This document shows positions 8,469 to 16,145 of a DNA stretch of 34,215 nucleotides, one piece after another. The DNA comes from Prochlorococcus sp. AG-418-I21 (GTDB taxonomy: Bacteria; Cyanobacteriota; Cyanobacteriia; PCC-6307; Cyanobiaceae). The number at the start of each line of letters is the position of its first letter. The first letter of the stretch is position 1. A program made the position numbers and the translations under genes. The notes under the pieces were generated by a model. The model saw only the letters and a program-made list of their open reading frames with translations, was not told the origin of the DNA and made no database searches. The stretch covers positions 1 to 34,215 of the forward strand of contig QCMA01000010.1 in the NCBI GenBank assembly GCA_003214115.1. The letters are read 5' to 3'.

Positions 8469-8738
8469 ATGTTGTTGAATCCTTTTTATCCACTTGCTTT
8501 TTTCAAAATCTCTTCATTAAAAGCAACTATTGTTTTTTTATCAATTCTTTTAATTAAATCAAATTTGCTTAGATTAAAAGGGGGACTAATCGGAGGCCTT
8601 TTTGCTTTGATTCTTATTTCTGGAATTTTAGCCTCTAGCACCATAGCTCTAGGATCTTTAGTTTATGCCTATAGGTTAAAGAAGAAATCTAATCCTGATG
8701 TTAATCAAATGCAGGATTTAGAAACTGTTAATGTTTAA
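8469..8738 (+). CDS. Two-helix membrane protein, unknown function
   Basis: 89 residues from ATG. One hydrophobic segment near the N-terminus (ATIVFLSILLI) and a second long one rich in small residues (LIGGLFALILISGILASSTIALGSLVYAY), then a basic, polar tail. It lies after the terminator at 8387 and convergent with the small gene at 8771. No family recognised. Confidence 0.6.
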   Translation: MLLNPFYPLAFFKISSLKATIVFLSILLIKSNLLRLKGGLIGGLFALILISGILASSTIALGSLVYAYRLKKKSNPDVNQMQDLETVNV

Positions 8739-8770
8739 AATACTCATAATTTTTGATTAAATTTGTTTTC

Positions 8771-8887
8771 TTAAAATGGGGTGCCTGGTACAAAATGCAA
8801 TACTAAAAAACCAAAACCTGCAGCAAAAATTATCGAAACTGCAATAATAAGAAGACCTGAGGCCATTCCCCCTTCGTTAAATGCCAT
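8771..8887 (-). CDS. 38-residue single-helix membrane protein
   Basis: ATG at 8885-8887 to TAA at 8771-8773. Short polar N-terminus with MAFNEGGM, then one glycine and alanine containing helix (SGLLIIAVSIIFAAGFGFLV) and the end LHFVPGTPF. The composition is typical of accessory subunits of photosynthetic or NDH complexes, but I cannot match it to a named Psb, Psa, Pet or Ndh subunit. Real-gene evidence is the clean helix and codon pattern. Confidence 0.6.
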   Translation of the reverse strand: MAFNEGGMASGLLIIAVSIIFAAGFGFLVLHFVPGTPF

Positions 8888-8957
8888 ATAGTTAGTTATT
8901 TTTATTTTTATAATAGAACATATTTGTTTCTTAGTAATAGTTCTAATTACTCAAAAA

Positions 8958-9134
8958 TCATCCAAATTTATTATTAATAGTGAATAAAAGCAAAAAGATT
9001 GAAGTTAATGAGATAATTAAACCAAATATAATTAATGGTTTAGATTTGACGTTTTCTTCTTGTTTAAGATTACTTTTTGAAGATAAATTTCTCTCTTTTT
9101 TTTTATAAATAAGATTGGGAAAAGGTTTAATCAC
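8958..9134 (-). CDS. Small protein with C-terminal membrane anchor
   Basis: A GTG at 9132-9134 gives 58 residues: a basic N-terminal half (KPFPNLIYKKKERN), a charged linker, and one C-terminal helix (LIIFGLIISLTSIFLLLF) followed by NNKFG. The frame is open further upstream, into the neighbouring DUF3303 gene, but that part is out of frame with a better gene. The start is uncertain, as there is no ribosome site. It begins 20 nt after the end of the DUF3303 gene. Confidence 0.4.
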   Translation of the reverse strand: MIKPFPNLIYKKKERNLSSKSNLKQEENVKSKPLIIFGLIISLTSIFLLLFTINNKFG

Positions 9135-9153
9135 GATAAATTTGATATTTAAG

Positions 9154-9474
9154 TTAACTACCCATAGTTTTGAACAAATCTTTATGGTAATCAACAATAT
9201 TTTGACAACTTATTACAGGTGTAAATTCCATGTGAATGCCAAATTTGGCTCTCCATGGTGCAAAATGCTCAAAAATTTCTTTGTCACTATTTGCCTTACA
9301 TAAACAAACTACCCTTCCTTCTCCTGGAGCATGCACTCTAAATAACATCTCAAATTTGTCTGTTTTATCAGATTTTGCAATTTCACCATTATCCCATGCC
9401 TCCACAAATAATTGATAAGCTTTTACTTGATTTTCAATATCTGGGAATTGGCAGTCAGCTAGAAATAATTGCAT
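9154..9474 (-). CDS. DUF3303-like protein
   Basis: From the ATG at 9472-9474, 106 residues; a TTG at 9510 would add a poor lysine/asparagine-rich leader. The fold is expected to be a ferredoxin-like alpha+beta domain. Family-like blocks are MQLFLADCQFPD at the start, GRVVCLCKANSDKEIFEHF in the middle, and the closing APWRAKFGIHMEFTPVI, which is the clearest DUF3303 signature (…APW…FEVTPV). No enzymatic motif is known for the family and function is unknown. Confidence 0.72.
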   Translation of the reverse strand: MQLFLADCQFPDIENQVKAYQLFVEAWDNGEIAKSDKTDKFEMLFRVHAPGEGRVVCLCKANSDKEIFEHFAPWRAKFGIHMEFTPVISCQNIVDYHKDLFKTMGS

Positions 9475-9566
9475 TGGATTATTCTTAAAATTTTTCTTAT
9501 TATCTCTCAAATACTAATTTATTAGTAGGACTGTTTGAATTTGAAGATCAGAAAAATAATATTTTC

Positions 9567-9716
9567 CTAAATAAAGTGAGAAGAGAGAGTCTCAAGAAAT
9601 TTTCCAATGTCTTTCTTATATAAACTATCTGTTATTTTTAAAGAGAATAATTCATGATCATTTATATCTTTTTTTTTATCAAAATTAATATTTCCCTTAA
9701 ATGAAATATTTTTCAT
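9567..9716 (-). CDS. Possible 49-residue soluble protein
   Basis: ATG at 9714-9716 to TAG at 9567-9569. Lysine, aspartate and serine rich, with no membrane segment (contains FDKKKDINDHELFSLKITD and GKFLETLSSHFI). It occupies much of the otherwise empty 9475-9833 gap. There is no ribosome site and no recognisable family, so this could be a chance frame. The rest of the gap shows nothing else. Confidence 0.3.
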   Translation of the reverse strand: MKNISFKGNINFDKKKDINDHELFSLKITDSLYKKDIGKFLETLSSHFI

Positions 9717-9833
9717 GAATTTTTTTGATTACTATTTAAAATTTATACAAAAATAAGTAAAAGGCAAATTTCTTTACATTATGTTTTATGAGAGTATCTC
9801 TAATTCAATTAAAGAAGAATAAATTTTCTTAAT

Positions 9834-10157
9834 TTATGAGTTAATTAATATTTCTAGAATATATAAGAATGCATTCGTTAAAGAAAAAATTACCGTTAAG
9901 AGTGATGCTATAACGGGTAAAATATTGAACCACAACTGCGAAGTTGTCATTTTTGAATCGATAGGTAGAAAATTGGTTCTTTTTTTTATTCTTATTTGCA
10001 GCCAGAAAACAGATAATGGGTAAATTATTCTTGAGAAAGTAATTAACACAGAAGGCAAAATACCTTTTTTTGAGTAAATTATAAAACCTGAAAAAAAGTA
10101 TAAAGCCCAAATCAGCATTCTTAGAATCAGAATCGTCCTTTTGTTTTTGCTAGACAT
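9834..10157 (-). CDS. Three-helix membrane protein, unknown function
   Basis: 107 residues from ATG, with three predicted helices at about residues 9-27, 32-53 and 75-103, separated by short loops, of which KKRTNFLPIDSKM is basic. Its stop is near the 9716 region and its start is 3 nt from the end of the GNAT gene at 10160, so the two are probably one operon. I do not recognise a family. Confidence 0.6.
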   Translation of the reverse strand: MSSKNKRTILILRMLIWALYFFSGFIIYSKKGILPSVLITFSRIIYPLSVFWLQIRIKKRTNFLPIDSKMTTSQLWFNILPVIASLLTVIFSLTNAFLYILEILINS

Positions 10158-10159
10158 TA

Positions 10160-10630
10160 TTAATTAATTCTTATAATTTTTGTCATTTTATATCTTTCAA
10201 AAAAAATATTATTTATAGTTACTTTTTCTTTACGAATAATTTCCCATTCATTTTTAAGAAATAATTCATAACTTATCAAGCTTGCTTCAGTTGAAAGAGA
10301 ATCTAAACCTTCTTTCTTAGCTTCATCCTCTAATTTATGAAGTAACTTAGAGCCGCAGCCTTTTCTCTGGAATTCACCTTTACAGTAAAATAATGCAATT
10401 CTATTAATGGGATATCTTGTAGCAAAAGCAATAATTATTCCTTTTTCACTTAGAAGCCATCCTTTACCTTTAATAATTGACTTATCGAAATCTGGATTAT
10501 CCCAAGCTTGGCTTGACCAAGCCCTTTTTTGTTCTTGACTATAAATATTCTCATCTAATGATTGAATAGAATCAAAATAAACCTTTTTTAATTCAAGTTG
10601 ATCTTTAATAGTAATTTGTCTTAAATTCAT
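10160..10630 (-). CDS. GNAT family N-acetyltransferase
   Basis: Transfers an acetyl group from acetyl-CoA to an amine of an unknown substrate. 156 residues from the ATG at 10628-10630; a TTG two codons upstream is possible. The CoA-binding motif A is QRKGCGSKLL (88-97), preceded by the beta-strand NRIALFYCKG and followed by the helix HKLEDEAKKEG. The C-terminal block YELFLKNEWEII matches motif B (GF…). The substrate is not predictable. It is divergent from the S51 peptidase gene, with 20 nt between the starts. Confidence 0.85.
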   Translation of the reverse strand: MNLRQITIKDQLELKKVYFDSIQSLDENIYSQEQKRAWSSQAWDNPDFDKSIIKGKGWLLSEKGIIIAFATRYPINRIALFYCKGEFQRKGCGSKLLHKLEDEAKKEGLDSLSTEASLISYELFLKNEWEIIRKEKVTINNIFFERYKMTKIIRIN

Positions 10631-10650
10631 AAACAAATCATTTAGTTAAT

Positions 10651-11331
10651 ATGATTAGTAAAAATATAGTCGCAATTGGGGGAGGAGGGTTCGGACGTTC
10701 TCTAGGATCTCTTGAAATTGAAAAATATATAATTTCTTTAATCAGTAAAAAAAGACCAAAAATTTGCTTTATTCCAACAGCATCTGGAGACAGTAGTTTG
10801 TATAAATTAAATTTTTATAGAGCATTTTCTAAGCTAGATTGCATAACAAGTCATATTGATCTTTTCTCAAGAACAGAAAACTTAGAAGAGAAAGTTTTAA
10901 CACAAGATATCATATATGTCGGCGGGGGGAATACAAAAAGTATGTTGGCAGTTTGGAAAGAGTGGAATTTACCTAAAATCTTGCAAAATGCTTATGAAAA
11001 AGGAATTGTAATGAGTGGTGTAAGTGCTGGGGCTATTTGTTGGTTTGATAAAGGTATAACTGATTCTTATGCTGAAGAATTAGCCATAATTGATTGCTTA
11101 GGAATAGTTGATGGTGTTGCCTGTCCGCATTTCGATGAAGAGAAAGAAAGGGAACCTTATGTTAATGATGTCATTAATAAAGAAATTATTAAAAATTGTA
11201 TTTGCATCGAGGGCAATTGTGCCTTGCACATCAAAAATGACATTGAATATTACTCAATAGATTTTGGTAATGGTAGAAAATGTTTTAGAGTCTCTAAGGA
11301 AAATCAAAATTTGAAGAAAGAAATCCTATAA
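10651..11331 (+). CDS. Peptidase S51 (dipeptidase E-like) protein
   Basis: A serine peptidase of the class-I-glutamine-amidotransferase-like fold. Members cleave dipeptides with N-terminal aspartate, or act as cyanophycinase-like enzymes. 226 residues from ATG. The predicted nucleophile is Ser125 in MSGVSAGAICW; IYVGGGNTKSM (88-98) supplies the second conserved block and AIGGGGFGR the first. The family also has a conserved glutamate and histidine; the block DGVACPHFDEE carries a candidate histidine. Its small size matches PepE rather than cyanophycinase with a signal peptide. Confidence 0.85.
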   Translation: MISKNIVAIGGGGFGRSLGSLEIEKYIISLISKKRPKICFIPTASGDSSLYKLNFYRAFSKLDCITSHIDLFSRTENLEEKVLTQDIIYVGGGNTKSMLAVWKEWNLPKILQNAYEKGIVMSGVSAGAICWFDKGITDSYAEELAIIDCLGIVDGVACPHFDEEKEREPYVNDVINKEIIKNCICIEGNCALHIKNDIEYYSIDFGNGRKCFRVSKENQNLKKEIL

Positions 11332-11357
11332 AAAAAGAAAATTAATAAATATCTATT

Positions 11358-11762
11358 TTAGATTTCTTCATTTTTCGAGATTGAAGTAAATTCAATACCT
11401 TTATACTTTACAAATGATGCAGTCCATATTTCTTTTGAGAGATTGCCAAGGTATTTTAGAAATTGTTGTGTATCTCCGTCCCTTATCCATTCAGATTTAA
11501 TAAATGGAAGCTCTTTCTGCATTCTTTTAGGATGCATATGAACCAAGAGTAACCCTTTTTCTTCAGATGCTCTTTTTAAAGCACCCTCATCACTCCTTTG
11601 AAAAACCCTCATTAGAAGATTTAATATAATCTCTTCTCCAAGTTTATTAAAATTTTCTGATTCCTCTAAATTATCTTTTATTTCTTTTCCTCCAAGAGGC
11701 ATTGCTCTAACAGAGTTTTGCTCTATTAATGCAATTGCAATTAGATAATCTTGGCTTGCCAT
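11358..11762 (-). CDS. Conserved-looking hypothetical protein, 134 residues
   Basis: Soluble, mostly helical, from ATG. Visible blocks are MASQDYLIAIALIEQNSVRA, a long acidic helical section (EESENFNKLGEEIILNLLMR) and LLLVHMHPKRMQKELPFI. No membrane segment and no catalytic motif. It is convergent with the S51 gene, 26 nt away. Function unknown. Confidence 0.6.
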   Translation of the reverse strand: MASQDYLIAIALIEQNSVRAMPLGGKEIKDNLEESENFNKLGEEIILNLLMRVFQRSDEGALKRASEEKGLLLVHMHPKRMQKELPFIKSEWIRDGDTQQFLKYLGNLSKEIWTASFVKYKGIEFTSISKNEEI

Positions 11763-11824
11763 ATTTTTGAAATTACTTTTTTGTATTCTAACCTCTCGAG
11801 CTCATTAAAATCTTATAAGGTTAA

Positions 11825-12019
11825 ATGATTTGCCAAATCAATAAGATATTAATTGTGTATTTTCTTATATATTTGTACCTTTTTTTAGGGGCAGATTATT
11901 TAATCATATTTAATTTTGAAAATATGAGATCTTTTTTTTTATATTTTGTAGGATTTTTCTACTCTTCATTTATCATATCCTGGAATATTAATTTCAATGA
12001 ACTGGAAATCTTTCAATGA
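11825..12019 (+). CDS. Small two-helix membrane protein, 64 residues
   Basis: ATG at 11825, with a TATAAG element at 11814-11819 that would leave almost no leader. Two very hydrophobic, aromatic-rich segments (ILIVYFLIYLYLFLGADYL and FFLYFVGFFYSSFIISW). The last 23 bases overlap a second possible small frame (11997-12071). Low-complexity hydrophobic sequence makes chance possible. Confidence 0.4.
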   Translation: MICQINKILIVYFLIYLYLFLGADYLIIFNFENMRSFFLYFVGFFYSSFIISWNINFNELEIFQ

Positions 12020-12071
12020 GTTCATTGAAAAATTAACAGAAGATAATATTCCCAAAAAAACGTATTATTAA
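11997..12071 (+). CDS. Possible 24-residue microprotein
   Basis: ATG to TAA: soluble, amphipathic, with MNWKSFNEFIEKLTEDNI in its N-terminal part and a lysine/tyrosine end. It overlaps the last 23 bases of the preceding frame. The helical, charged pattern is more protein-like than random for such AT-rich DNA, but the length permits no firm call. Confidence 0.25.
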   Translation: MNWKSFNEFIEKLTEDNIPKKTYY

Positions 12072-12186
12072 AATTTTTCCACATTATCTAATTAAGGTAA
12101 AAAATAAATATTTACTCAAGAATAAAGATCGTAGCGGATGTATGTTTTCGTTAATATATTTGAATAAAAAATAAATGTATTAATTG

Positions 12187-12990
12187 ATGATTAGTAATAT
12201 AAGATTTGAATTGTCATTTAAAAATATTTCGCAGTTAGAAGATAAACTTAATTTCTGCAAATTTAATAAAATAAAGGATATAAATATTCCCTGTAAGGGT
12301 CCTATTAAGAGGGATTTTTTTAATTCAACGATTAAATATATATCAAAAAACTATCAACAATTTAATGTAACTTATCACTATAGCTTATATCATCAATACT
12401 ATCAAAATGCAGAAAAATCATATCATGATCTTTTAGAGTTTTTAAAAAATTCTTATTCGAATAGAAATTATGAAATTCTTCTTGTTTCAGGATCTAATAA
12501 GAAAAAAAACTTTGATGTAATTAATGTTTTAAGTAAAATAAAAGAAGAAAAAAATTTAAAAGTTAAATTAGGTATAGCTTATAATCCATATTTGAAAAAA
12601 TATAATAAGGATAATTCAGAAAAAGATAGGTTGGATATGAAACTTTCTTCAGGTTTAGTTGATTCAATATGGTTTCAATATGGAACAGATATTAAAGTGC
12701 TTAAAGATGAAGTAAATAATCTTAAGGAAGTAGTCCAAAATGAAAAAATAAATCTTTTTGGAAGTTTATTGATTCCTTCAAAACAATTTATAGCCAGGTT
12801 TAAATTTCGTCCATGGAAAGGGGTTTACATATCAGAAAAGTTTTTATGTTCTTTAGATGATTTTTATTATTTCACAAGAGATTTAGTTTGTTTTTATAAA
12901 AATAATAATATTACCCCAGTAATTGAAACTGATTTTGCATCAGCAGAAAAACTTGATTCTGTTTATAGTTTCTTTAGAAATGATAAATAA
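12187..12990 (+). CDS. MTHFR-like TIM-barrel protein (divergent)
   Basis: 267 residues from the ATG at 12187 (a TTG lies one codon upstream). Similarity to 5,10-methylenetetrahydrofolate reductase is by pattern: a strand LGIAYNPY (128-135), matching the GVAANP block; EKDRLDMKLSSGLVDSIWFQ (145-164), matching the E.L..K...GADFIITQ block that carries substrate contacts; and a LIPSKQFIARFKFRPWKGV section (195-213), like the LP..S...F......PG part. The usual GD motif after the fourth strand is LLVSGSNKK (98-106), lacking aspartate, so normal FAD or folate chemistry may be altered. It is 20 nt upstream of the flavoprotein at 13011. Alternative: an unrelated TIM barrel. Confidence 0.6.
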   Translation: MISNIRFELSFKNISQLEDKLNFCKFNKIKDINIPCKGPIKRDFFNSTIKYISKNYQQFNVTYHYSLYHQYYQNAEKSYHDLLEFLKNSYSNRNYEILLVSGSNKKKNFDVINVLSKIKEEKNLKVKLGIAYNPYLKKYNKDNSEKDRLDMKLSSGLVDSIWFQYGTDIKVLKDEVNNLKEVVQNEKINLFGSLLIPSKQFIARFKFRPWKGVYISEKFLCSLDDFYYFTRDLVCFYKNNNITPVIETDFASAEKLDSVYSFFRNDK

Positions 12991-13010
12991 TCTCTTAGAA
13001 TTACAGAATT

Positions 13011-14168
13011 ATGAAAAGTAATTTTTCATACGACTTAATAATAATTGGTGGAGGAATATCAGCATGTGTTTTCTCTTCAAAGTTTCTTCAAAAAAACGTT
13101 TCAAAAAAGATTGCATTAATTGAGGTTGGACGAGGACTTGGAGGTAGATCAAGTACAAGAATAAGCAAAAGATTTAAAGGATGGAAACTAAATCATGGCG
13201 CTCCAAATTTTAATATAAGCAAGAGTAACGATAACCTTCTATTAAAAAATTATATTGATGATTTATTAGAAAAAAAATTAATTAAAAGTGATGATTCAGA
13301 ATTAACTTCTCTAGGTGATATAAGTGAATTACAGACTATTAAAAAATCTGAATTTTATTGTGGGGAAAGCTATCTTTCTTCCTTTTCTATGAGTGAATTA
13401 TCCCAAAAGATTATTGAGTTTAATAATTTCGGGGATAAGATTGATTTGTTTTTCAAAACTTTAATAGTTGATTTGAATTTTAATAATGATGAATGGACAT
13501 TAAAATCTAAAAATGGACATAAATTTAAATCTAAGTATATTATTTGTTCAAGTAATTTGTTACTTCATAAAAGGTCTCTAAAAATATTGAATACGAATCA
13601 AATTCCATTAAGAAAAGCTATTCCAAAAAATAAAGATAAAAAAATTGATCGTCTTTTTAATTTATTAGATAAACAATCATTTATTCCAAGACTAACCTTT
13701 TTAATTTATTCAAATGAAAATTATAGTTATAAAGATTTTTATTCTAAGAAATATAGGTATTTTTATTTAAAAAAAAATCTGGAGAATAAATTCAAATTTG
13801 AAAGGGTTATTTTTCAGTTGCAAGATAACAACAAATTAGGAATTGTAGTGCATACCAAAAATATAGATTTTATTAACTCTTATATAAATACAAATGATGA
13901 AGATATCTTTAAACAAAAAATATTTGCAAATTTCAATGAACTTTTTAGGAATAATACTTCAGTAAATCAATTAACTTTTAATGAGGGCATCTCTATTATG
14001 AAATGGAGAGCTTCACAACCTTCTGGATGCGCAGTACCATTGTCATTACAATTTAGTAAAAAATATAGAATTGGATTTTGCGGAGATTGGTTTGATGGGA
14101 ATGGATTTGGTAGGATTGAAGGCTCAATTTTAAGTGCTCTAACATTAGCAAAAAAATTTCAGATTTAA
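13011..14168 (+). CDS. Renalase-like FAD-dependent oxidoreductase
   Basis: A flavin amine-oxidase-type protein of 385 residues. The Rossmann motif is IIGGGISACVFSSKF (11-25), with the acidic ribose-binding end of strand two in ALIEVG (Glu38) and the RGLGGRSSTR motif at 41-50, which together are typical of renalase and amine oxidase. HGAPNF (62-67) follows as in renalase-like proteins. Near the C-terminus KWRASQPSG and IGFCGDWFDGNGFGRIEGSI bind the FAD end. Substrate unknown. It follows the MTHFR-like gene by 20 nt and is likely in one transcript with it. Its TAA is directly adjacent to the stop of the opposing gene. Confidence 0.85.
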   Translation: MKSNFSYDLIIIGGGISACVFSSKFLQKNVSKKIALIEVGRGLGGRSSTRISKRFKGWKLNHGAPNFNISKSNDNLLLKNYIDDLLEKKLIKSDDSELTSLGDISELQTIKKSEFYCGESYLSSFSMSELSQKIIEFNNFGDKIDLFFKTLIVDLNFNNDEWTLKSKNGHKFKSKYIICSSNLLLHKRSLKILNTNQIPLRKAIPKNKDKKIDRLFNLLDKQSFIPRLTFLIYSNENYSYKDFYSKKYRYFYLKKNLENKFKFERVIFQLQDNNKLGIVVHTKNIDFINSYINTNDEDIFKQKIFANFNELFRNNTSVNQLTFNEGISIMKWRASQPSGCAVPLSLQFSKKYRIGFCGDWFDGNGFGRIEGSILSALTLAKKFQI

Positions 14169-14762
14169 CTAAATAATTTTTTTAAGTATTTGGTCAATTT
14201 TAGTATTTTTTGTAACAGTGAATTTGTTTGCATACTTTTGTATATTTTTATATTTGGATTTTTTGTAATAGATATCCCATGATTTTAAGAAATCATCTTC
14301 AGCTTTTTTTGGTGTCTTCCCCCTTTCTTTTGAATCCCTTTGGAGAACTCTTTTCATACAATCATTTTTATTAATTTTTAATTCCAGGAAAAAATAATTT
14401 TGATTACATAAAATGTTTGAACATTCTCTAGCAAAAATACCTTCAATAATTAAAAAATTAATTTTATTTGTTTCGTTTAAGAAATTATTTATTGTTTTCT
14501 TTTCGAAATTATAAGTACGATCATGGATTGAAAATCCATTCTTAATAATAAAATTAAAATCCTTTTTTAGTAGTTTGTAATTTAAACTTATGCTTCTATC
14601 AAAATAACCATTTACCAATTTTGAAAGTAATTGACTTAATAGCCCTGTTTTATAGTAATTGTCAGTACTTAAAACAAAGCCATTTTTGATTTTTACTTTT
14701 ATTTGATTTGATAAAGTAGTTTTACCGCTTCCAGAAGGACCACTTATAAATATAAGCTTCAT
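14169..14762 (-). CDS. Uridine kinase-like P-loop NTPase
   Basis: 197 residues from ATG. Walker A GPSGSGKTT (8-16) immediately after the first strand, then LSTDNYYKTG, where the Asp fits the substrate-binding D of uridine kinase and related (deoxy)nucleoside or phosphoribulokinase-type proteins. A strand LIIEGIFARE matches the E-G-I block (E110-like). The lid has RVLQRDSKERGKT. Phosphate transfer to a small alcohol or nucleoside is expected. Substrate not certain. It is convergent with the flavoprotein gene, whose stop abuts its own. Confidence 0.8.
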   Translation of the reverse strand: MKLIFISGPSGSGKTTLSNQIKVKIKNGFVLSTDNYYKTGLLSQLLSKLVNGYFDRSISLNYKLLKKDFNFIIKNGFSIHDRTYNFEKKTINNFLNETNKINFLIIEGIFARECSNILCNQNYFFLELKINKNDCMKRVLQRDSKERGKTPKKAEDDFLKSWDIYYKKSKYKNIQKYANKFTVTKNTKIDQILKKII

Positions 14763-15026
14763 ATTATGCTCTGTTATTTATTAGGCTCTAATTTTACTTT
14801 TAGTAAATACCTTTAACTTTGGAAAGTAAAAACTTTATTTAGTAATCAAAAAATTTTTAAAATACGTTGCAATGGCTTATAAGCTTGCATAATTATTCAA
14901 AATGTGGCTTTATATATATGTAAATAAATTATCTCTATTCAATCATCTATATTTTGTTATTGATTTTTCTTTGACTTTGATGATTTATTAAATTGAAGAT
15001 TTAATTTTATTCTTATTTAAATTTCA

Positions 15027-15359
15027 ATGATTTCTAAATTTTTGAGTAAACTAAAATCAATTCTATTTAAAAGTTCAGTATCCCCTGAAACGCCTTTAAA
15101 GAAAGAAAAAAAATCAACTAAGTCTGCTAAATCTTCAAAAACAAAAACAAAAACAAAAACAAAAGAAAAAAAAGTTAATTCAAAGAAAAATATTGATGCC
15201 CTAACTACACTTCCTGGTGTTGGAGCAAAATGTGCAAATGCTTTGTATGGAGCAGGCTTTAAAACAACAAAAGCAGTTTTAGAAGCAGATGAAAAAGATC
15301 TTCTTGCCGTCTCAGGTGTTGGAATAAATCTTGTAAAGAAGCTAAAGAACCTAAAATAA
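15027..15359 (+). CDS. Lysine-rich protein with helix-hairpin-helix domain
   Basis: 110 residues from ATG. Residues 1-25 are mixed basic and hydrophobic; about 24-53 are a low-complexity lysine, serine and threonine stretch with KTKTKTKTKEKK; residues 57-110 form two HhH motifs, the first around LTTLPGVGAKCANALYGAGF and the second around DLLAVSGVGINLVKKL. The repeated GVG turns contact DNA backbone in this family, as in DUF4332-like proteins. The basic tail would support DNA or RNA binding. The exact role is unknown. Confidence 0.78.
   Translation: MISKFLSKLKSILFKSSVSPETPLKKEKKSTKSAKSSKTKTKTKTKEKKVNSKKNIDALTTLPGVGAKCANALYGAGFKTTKAVLEADEKDLLAVSGVGINLVKKLKNLK
15136..15165 (+). repeat. Hexamer repeat (CAAAAA)4 plus one variant
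   Basis: Four CAAAAA units and a fifth CAAAAG, inside the lysine-rich section of the HhH gene; they encode alternating Lys and Thr. Being a six-base unit, it can expand or contract without changing frame. Confidence 0.85.
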
Positions 15360-15420
15360 TCAAATTTTTAATTTTACTTATATTAAAAAATCTCGGAATT
15401 GCTTTATAAGTTCAAGAAAA

Positions 15421-15597
15421 TTATCTTCTTCTTGCTTTTCTCCTTTGTTGTAACTTTCTCTTGTATTTCTCAATAGGGGTTTCATGATGCCTAAGTCTTT
15501 TTAAATCTGCAAAGATTCCAGATTTAGATACTTGTCTTTTAAATCTTCTAAGGGCAGACTCAATACCCTCATTCTCTCCAACTGTAACTTGTGTCAA
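15421..15597 (-). CDS. rpsU: 30S ribosomal protein S21
   Basis: A 58-residue small-subunit protein near the 16S 3' end, required for efficient start-site recognition. The sequence begins at TTG (15595-15597): [19 protein letters not shown], then [17 protein letters not shown] and a basic end KARRR, all matching S21. The TTG start fits known S21 N-termini. It is the last of a minus-strand set, 90 nt beyond the stop of the deoxyribosyltransferase-like gene, and may have its own promoter. Confidence 0.95.
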
Positions 15598-15686
15598 AAT
15601 TTTCTAAATAAAAGTCATCCTAGCATCTTTTAGGTCTATTTTTGAAACTTCAAATCAATGATTAATGGTTTATTTGGTGTGTTTTA

Positions 15687-16145
15687 TTATTTTTTTGCCC
15701 ACTCCACAAATCCTTTTTTATTACTTTTTATATCTTGTAAGGATTCAAAATAATATTTTTTCCAATTATCTTTAGGCAGTCCAAGAAAAAGCATAAGATT
15801 TAATGGATATTGATTGCTATCAGAACAATTTCTAAAATCATCCCTGAATAAAAAGATTCTCTTTCTTAGGGCAATTGCAATACCTAATTCAATCATTACA
15901 CCTTCATCAGGAGGGGTTCCATTAACAATCGCAAATATGCAATCACATTTTTTTAAATCATGAAAATTACTTTTTGCAAGTTCATATGCCCATTGACTTT
16001 CTTGATTTACTAAATGTTTCGTCCTCTCAAAAGGTTCATAAACTTCAATATTTAAATCATTGAAGATATCTATAAATTCACCTAGGAGTTTTTTAGTTTG
16101 TTTCGCAAAGCCATATGGATTTGCCAAATATAATTTCTTTTTCAA
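15687..16145 (-). CDS. Nucleoside 2-deoxyribosyltransferase family protein
   Basis: Swaps bases between deoxyribonucleosides or cleaves them; nucleotide salvage. 152 residues. N-terminal YLANPYGFA block, then CDCIFAIVNGTPPDEG and VMIELGIAIALRKRIFLF, where Glu86 is the likely nucleophile; this order is diagnostic. It starts at TTG (16143-16145), whose last three bases make the TGA stop of the upstream phosphoribosyltransferase (TTGA overlap), so translation is likely coupled. The substrate base is unknown. Homologues of this branch can also be DNA-modification-related hydrolases. Confidence 0.85.
   Translation of the reverse strand: MKKKLYLANPYGFAKQTKKLLGEFIDIFNDLNIEVYEPFERTKHLVNQESQWAYELAKSNFHDLKKCDCIFAIVNGTPPDEGVMIELGIAIALRKRIFLFRDDFRNCSDSNQYPLNLMLFLGLPKDNWKKYYFESLQDIKSNKKGFVEWAKK

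Noticed and set aside
9841-10110. An 89-residue frame overlapping the three-helix membrane gene
   Set aside because: Same strand, other frame; the 107-residue frame has clear helices and a better start.
14902-14991. A 29-residue plus-strand frame in the gap before the HhH gene
   Set aside because: Hydrophobic low-complexity sequence with no ribosome site and no clear helix boundary; the 14763-15026 gap otherwise shows nothing that I can support.
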